The translations under genes were made by a program, and so were the position numbers. The notes under the pieces were generated by a model, which searched no databases, was not told the origin of the DNA, and was given only the letters and a program-made list of their open reading frames with translations. This document shows positions 61,400 through 64,000 of a stretch of 64,000 nt of DNA, in pieces. The stretch is from Nematostella vectensis (taxonomy: Eukaryota; Cnidaria; Anthozoa; Actiniaria; Edwardsiidae): assembly GCF_932526225.1 (NCBI RefSeq), contig NC_064039.1, positions 5,841,001 to 5,905,000 of the forward strand. Direction: 5' to 3'. How positions within the stretch are numbered: position 1 is the first letter of the stretch; every line of letters begins with the position of its first letter.

Positions 61400-62665
61400 G
61401 GGGGGGGGAGGTGTTCCTACCACCAAAAATCGATTAATCTGATCGATCATTTCTGTAAAGATTGGTTTATGTCTGTAAATCAAAAGAAAACAAAAGTAGT
61501 TATTTTTCAAAAACAATGCCGGAAACTGACTCTTAAAAAATTTCGCTTTTTCTTAAACGGCTCACAACTAGATAACTTAACAGAAATAAATACTTAGGAT
61601 GTACTTTTACTACAAACGGTAACTTCACAACTTCGAAACTGCGGTCAGTTGAAAAAACAAGACGCTCTATCTTTGCAGTCAAGCTCTATCTCAATTTTAA
61701 TAGATTCCCTATCAAATTAAATAACAAGTTATTTAACGCACTCTTCTCGCCGATCCTATTGTACAACTCGGACGTATGGGGAGCTTACGATGCGATAATT
61801 TTTTAAAAATGGGAAACAGACCCCATAGAACACTTGCATTGCCAATTTTTCAAATACTACTTTGGCTTGAACAAACGCGCCCCGAATGTCTCTGCCCGAA
61901 ATGAGGCAGGCAGATTATCGCTAAAATCGACAATATCACGTAACACCCTACTGTTTTGGCTCCATATTCAAGCATTACCAGAAAATAATATTGCCAAACA
62001 ATGCCTGAAAATTTCTAGCGAATCGACATGTTCGGGTAAATCGAGCTTCATGTCCTCAATATGTAAGATACTAGAAACATTTGATGCCCAAAATAATAAG
62101 GAGACGATTTATAACAAATTTAAACTAGGAAAATTAATCACAAATATTACAAACGAATCTAAACGTCATCAAATGGGTCTTATAAATCTGAACAAAAAGC
62201 TAATTTTTTTCTCCTCTTTCAAAAAAGACACAAAATCTAGTGAATGCTATGATAGAATACTTAAGGTGGAACACAGAAAAGCTTTAGCCATACTCAGACT
62301 AGGGAATCTTAATCTAAACATAGAAACAGGCAGACACACAAAACCTTCGATTTCAAGAGAGAAGCGTATCTGCCAGATTTGTAACTTTAGAGGATGAAAA
62401 ACATTTCATGCTTTTCTGCGTCTCATCCCACTCTGAACGAAAGCAATTGTTTTCTGATATCCAATCCCACTACATTTTCTTTGACAATCTAAGTAATGAT
62501 GATAAAATTCTGTTCCTTTTTAATAATGTTGACCCTTTTGTGAATAAGAAAGTAGCCCACTTGCAAAACATTTAAATCAAGACCGAATACTCTCATTTAA
62601 GCCATATTATGTTATGCAATACCATCAATGTAAATGGAATGCAAATAAATAAATGTAATGTAATG
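61400..62665 (+). mobile_element. 5'-truncated, frameshifted LINE (non-LTR retrotransposon) remnant
   Basis: The frame fragments match the C-terminal part of LINE reverse transcriptases. First NLIDHFCKDWFMSVNQKKTK (about 61433), then LFSPILLYNSDVWGAYD, then the HCQFFKYYFGLNK...E-G-R-L-S-L block (from 61834). Last come RICQIC and, after a frameshift near 62385, EDEKHFMLFC. The coding remnant ends at a TAA near 62572. The 3' end is an AAATAAATAAATGTAATG-type tail. Stops and frameshifts at about 61597, 61805 and 62397 make it dead. The finger, palm and endonuclease parts are missing. Confidence 0.85.
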
Positions 62666-62667
62666 GT

Positions 62668-62782
62668 GGTGGTGTGTGTGTGTGGGGGGGAGGGGGGGGT
62701 ATCACCGGCCACCCATCAACCTTCTTTAAAAAGTCGGGTCCCTAGTTTGGAGAATTGTTTTGACCTCGTCCCTTATGCTCTC
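62668..62782 (+). repeat. Right copy of the LINE-flanking repeat, ending CTTATGCTCTC
   Basis: A GT/G-rich run is followed by GTATCACCGGCCACCCATCA, then AAAAGTCGGGTCCCTAG, ending TGACCTCGTCCCTTATGCTC. The final CTTATGCTCTC is the inverse of the GAGAGCATAAG terminus of the 31443/57206 family. Confidence 0.65.
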
Positions 62783-64000
62783 TTGGTTTTATTGTTTAGT
62801 TTTGGAAATATAGTATTCCATACGAGAAAGGATTAAAAGCTTTCAGATCACTGACAGACAAGTCCCCATTTTCGGGTGTTGTTTTGTTTTTGTCTTTTTT
62901 GTTGTTGTGGGTGGGTGGGTTGGGGGGGTGGGCGGTGAGGGGGTACCGTTTTGACCCTAGGTTACTGACGATGAAGTTTGTCACTAAACCCCACAAAGCT
63001 CAGGTATAATTACGCAGATTTTGAAGAAGAAATATCAGTTTCCGGTATCAAGTGTAACAGTTTCTCAGATTTTGCCCTTCGGGAACAAGATTTAGCGTTT
63101 ACATTGCCGAGGCTCAAAATGGTGCCCCCCATATGATTGATATCATGCTTTTAGTCACGTAAAACCAATCAGAATAAAAAAAAAGGTATACTCGTTATTA
63201 CAGTGAAAACGTGATGAATTTTTTATCTCTAGAAGATAATTGTCCATCAGAATTGCGTGTATGCTCAAGTCGGCACCGGTAACCGAATGCAAATCAACAA
63301 ATTAAAGCGATCAAGTAAGTTTCAGCAAAACTTTATCATTTGATAACCAAAACATGATCTACATAGAATACATCCTGTTTTTGTGATTTATCCCGATAGA
63401 CTCGGTATTATGTCACTGTTTTGGCATCATAATATGCTCAAAAGGACTTCGCAGCTGTGGGATTGAAGTATGTTTACCCTAGATTAAATCAGGAACAAAG
63501 ATGCTCGATCGTGTGTTATGTCTCATATAATTTGATAGATTATGCATTCTCTCTTCGATGGACCGATATGGTTAAGTTAATCTAACTCCCCACGTGCAGT
63601 AAATTAACTTTAACTCAAGTTGTATGAATACAGGCCCGCGTGTATGCAAGATGTATTTATCATCCGCGCCTCGCGCGCGACTGTATTCCCGTTGCGTTAA
63701 AAATCCGCTATTAGCGGGCACCACGTAATTAAAACGGATTTCTGGTTCCATGCGAGGCTTATCGCGATATTATAGACCCGTGGGGGATAAAACACCATTT
63801 ATAGCACATTTGGCGCCATAATATCGAACTTGAACTGTGAGCTTTCAAACTTTTCGCACCGTTTCCTGTGTGTTTGGGGTTTCGTGTTGCGCCAAACAAA
63901 ATAGGCCGCATGGCGGACCTTTGGGTGCTAGTTTGGCATTTCATGAGTGAATGCTCTGGTTAGTTTGAAAAAGAAATAGTCGAAACGGTACTTGGGCACA
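62783..64000. other. Right flank, nothing recognised
   Basis: It contains a G-rich tract near 62905-62945 and a short CpG-rich stretch near 63660-63700. Neither splice-consistent exons nor RNA genes were found. Confidence 0.4.

Noticed and set aside
57206-62782. A single 5.6 kb DNA transposon bounded by GAGAGCATAAG termini
   Set aside because: Only about 11 terminal bases match between the two ends. The interior has no transposase but a LINE and other MITE pieces, so nested unrelated insertions are simpler.

Overview
This is a eukaryotic, intron-rich animal nuclear window with AT-rich noncoding DNA, orthodox GT–AG introns, tRNA-derived SINEs, many small foldback/MITE elements and a LINE remnant. 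The proteins are metazoan and closest, from memory, to vertebrate counterparts, with near-vertebrate exon structure. With the MITE load this suggests a non-bilaterian metazoan, most likely an anthozoan cnidarian (sea anemone or coral). The species is inference; no search was run. All exons were assembled by hand, requiring consistent splice sites and reading phase.

Layout, left to right. (1) 233-1554, minus: 5' part of an SRSF10-type SR splicing factor, containing a textbook U12-type AT–AC intron. (2) 1878-6304, plus: stem-loop (histone mRNA) binding protein SLBP, head-to-head with SRSF10, with E2F-like sites. (3) 8030-10835, minus: RNF38/RNF44-type RING-H2 E3 ligase. (4) 15399-15794, plus: intronless PNRC-type coactivator/decapping adaptor. 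(5) 17284-22174: 4.9 kb satellite of about 42 bp units, partly organised into a 155 bp higher-order repeat. (6) 23228-32066, minus: TERF1/2-type telomere-binding protein (N-terminal TRFH, C-terminal telobox Myb). One intron is almost entirely a 2 kb minisatellite. (7) 32723-44013, plus: complete 24-exon AP-2 adaptor alpha subunit, head-to-head with TERF, with a second U12-type AT–AC intron. (8) 47746-55981, minus: 17-exon shootin-1-type coiled-coil protein. (9) 56-64 kb: gene-poor, repeat-rich DNA with a decayed LINE.

The genes are unrelated housekeeping or cell-biology genes rather than one pathway. Two head-to-head pairs (SRSF10/SLBP, TERF/AP2A) probably share promoters. The most unusual signal is a recurring one. 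In at least four introns of two genes (TERF intron 9; AP2A introns 3, 5 and 23) the tandem repeat is built from copies of that intron's own splice junction, giving rows of decoy 5' or 3' splice sites beside the real one. A fifth array (shootin intron 15) abuts a donor. I know of no named description of this as a class. It could be checked with RNA-seq and comparison of related genomes.
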